A stretch of 13,045 bases of DNA from DASRHG01 sp035650655 (GTDB lineage: Bacteria; Desulfobacterota; Binatia; DP-6): positions 1 through 13,045 of the forward strand of contig DASRHG010000057.1 in NCBI GenBank assembly GCA_035650655.1, given 5' to 3'. The first letter of the stretch is position 1; the number at the start of each line of letters is the position of its first letter. This document shows positions 12,187 through 13,045 of this stretch, in pieces. The notes below the pieces were generated by a model that saw only the letters and a list, made by a program, of their open reading frames with translations, was not told where the DNA came from and did not search any database. The position numbers were made by a program, and so were the translations under genes.

Positions 12187-12792
12187 ATGAACGCCAATCT
12201 CGTCCCCATTGTCATCGAGCAGACCGGCCGCGGCGAGCGGGCGTACGACATCTACTCACGCCTGCTCCGGGATCGGATCGTGATCCTCGGCATGCCGATC
12301 GGCGACGACCTGGCGAACCTGGTCGTCGCGCAGCTCCTCTTCCTGGAGTCCGAGGACCCGGAGAAGGACATATATATGTACATCAACTCTCCGGGGGGCT
12401 CGGTGACCGCCGGCCTCGCGATCTACGACACCATGCAGTACATCAAGCCCGAGGTTTCGACTCTCTGCGTCGGGCAGGCCGCAAGCATGGCGGCCTGGCT
12501 CCTCGCTGCGGGGGCCAAGGGGAAGCGCTTCGCGCTCCCGCACTCCCGCATCATGATCCACCAGCCGCTCGGGGGGGTGCAGGGCCAGGCGACCGACATC
12601 GACATCCAGGCCCGGGAGATCATCCGTCTCCGGGAGCAGATGAACAATATATTGGTGAAGCACACCGGGCAGAGCCTGAAGAAAATCGAGAAGGACACCG
12701 ACCGCGATCTCTTCCTCACGGGCAAGCAGGCCGTCGAGTACGGCTTGGTCGACGAGGTGATCGCCAACCGGCCAGGCAAGGTGAAGGTCTAA
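12187..12792 (+). CDS. clpP: ATP-dependent Clp protease proteolytic subunit ClpP
   Basis: This 201-residue serine peptidase forms the double heptameric chamber that degrades proteins fed by ClpX or ClpA. The N-terminal axial-loop region (MNANLVPIVIEQTGRGERAY) and YDIYSRLLRDRIVILG are typical. The catalytic triad is Ser100 in GQAASMAAW, His125 in RIMIHQPLGG and Asp174 in DTDRD, with the family's usual spacing (25 and 49 residues). The oxyanion-loop glycines INSPGGSVTAG are at 67-77. The common GQAASMGA motif has Ala at residue 102 in place of Gly, a mild change. Length and ATG start agree with the family, with only a short propeptide or none. It is followed by clpX with ten bases between, so the protease and its unfoldase are co-expressed. 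Confidence 0.97.
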   Translation: MNANLVPIVIEQTGRGERAYDIYSRLLRDRIVILGMPIGDDLANLVVAQLLFLESEDPEKDIYMYINSPGGSVTAGLAIYDTMQYIKPEVSTLCVGQAASMAAWLLAAGAKGKRFALPHSRIMIHQPLGGVQGQATDIDIQAREIIRLREQMNNILVKHTGQSLKKIEKDTDRDLFLTGKQAVEYGLVDEVIANRPGKVKV

Positions 12793-12802
12793 GGGGGCGC
12801 CA

Positions 12803-13045
12803 ATGGCCAAACACGGTGACGACCGCACCGGGAACCTGGTCTGTTCGTTCTGCGGGAAGAGCCAGGACGAGGTTCGCAAGCTGATCGCCGGCCCGACCGT
12901 CTACATCTGCGACGAGTGCATCGACCTCTGTAACGACATCATCGCCGAGGAGTGCGACCAGGAAGAGGGCCTCACGTCCACGTCCTCGGTCCCGAAGCCC
13001 TCCGAGATCAAGAAGGTCCTCGACCAGTACGTGATCGGGCAGGAG
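12803..13045 (+). CDS. clpX: ClpX, AAA+ unfoldase of ClpXP, N-terminal part only
   Basis: ATG 12803 opens 81 codons that run off the right edge. The usual full length is about 415-430 residues. The visible part is the complete zinc-binding dimerisation domain: Cys14, Cys17, Cys36 and Cys39 in LVCSFCGKS and YICDECIDLCNDII, which recognises adaptors and substrates. The conserved PKPSEIKKVLDQYVIGQ (65-80) then leads into the AAA+ module. Walker A and B would lie beyond the window. AAGGGGG at 12791-12797, overlapping the clpP stop, serves as ribosome binding site at a normal distance. ClpX unfolds ssrA-tagged and other substrates with ATP and passes them into ClpP encoded just upstream. Confidence 0.96.
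   Translation, partial: MAKHGDDRTGNLVCSFCGKSQDEVRKLIAGPTVYICDECIDLCNDIIAEECDQEEGLTSTSSVPKPSEIKKVLDQYVIGQE

Overview
This is a very GC-rich bacterial chromosomal window whose coding genes mostly use C or G at third positions. The right end carries tRNA-Leu, tig, clpP and clpX in the order common in delta-proteobacterial lineages. The left and middle hold large exported proteins (an FG-GAP propeller, tandem eight-cysteine modules, PKD-like folds) of the kind frequent in Myxococcota, Desulfobacterota and Binatota-like genomes. I infer such a lineage; no rRNA or other marker here settles it.

Layout. Positions 1-606 have no convincing gene except a possible minus-strand start at the left edge. 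They end at a tRNA-Lys(CTT) 3' fragment (607-648) that lacks its 5' half and looks like an attachment-site scar of an integrated element. Paired repeats lie 110-245 bases to its left. Positions 650-1560 hold a possible small eight-cysteine protein and the C-terminal remnant of an IS3-type transposase OrfA. Positions 1695-3293 (minus) encode a secreted seven-bladed FG-GAP/VCBS propeller. A forward cluster at 3491-7099 follows: a nitronate monooxygenase-like flavoprotein, an ATP-dependent DNA ligase of the LigC type 4 bases later, and a lipid-linked polysaccharide flippase. Positions 7121-9043 (minus) encode a secreted protein built of six complete 54-55-residue cysteine modules. Positions 9176-10669 encode a membrane-anchored protein with three Ig/PKD-like domains and an NTF2-like C-terminus.

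The right end (10678-13045) is the conserved proteostasis block: promoter, tRNA-Leu(TAG), trigger factor, a second promoter inside the end of tig, the ClpP peptidase, and the first 81 codons of ClpX. Trigger factor folds nascent chains, and ClpXP degrades tagged or damaged proteins.

Several starts have no Shine-Dalgarno sequence, and two sit directly downstream of plausible -35/-10 pairs. This suggests leaderless transcripts are used here. I do not see a clear new defence or biosynthetic system. The most notable points are the attachment-site scar, the recently duplicated cysteine modules, and the group of exported proteins of unknown function.
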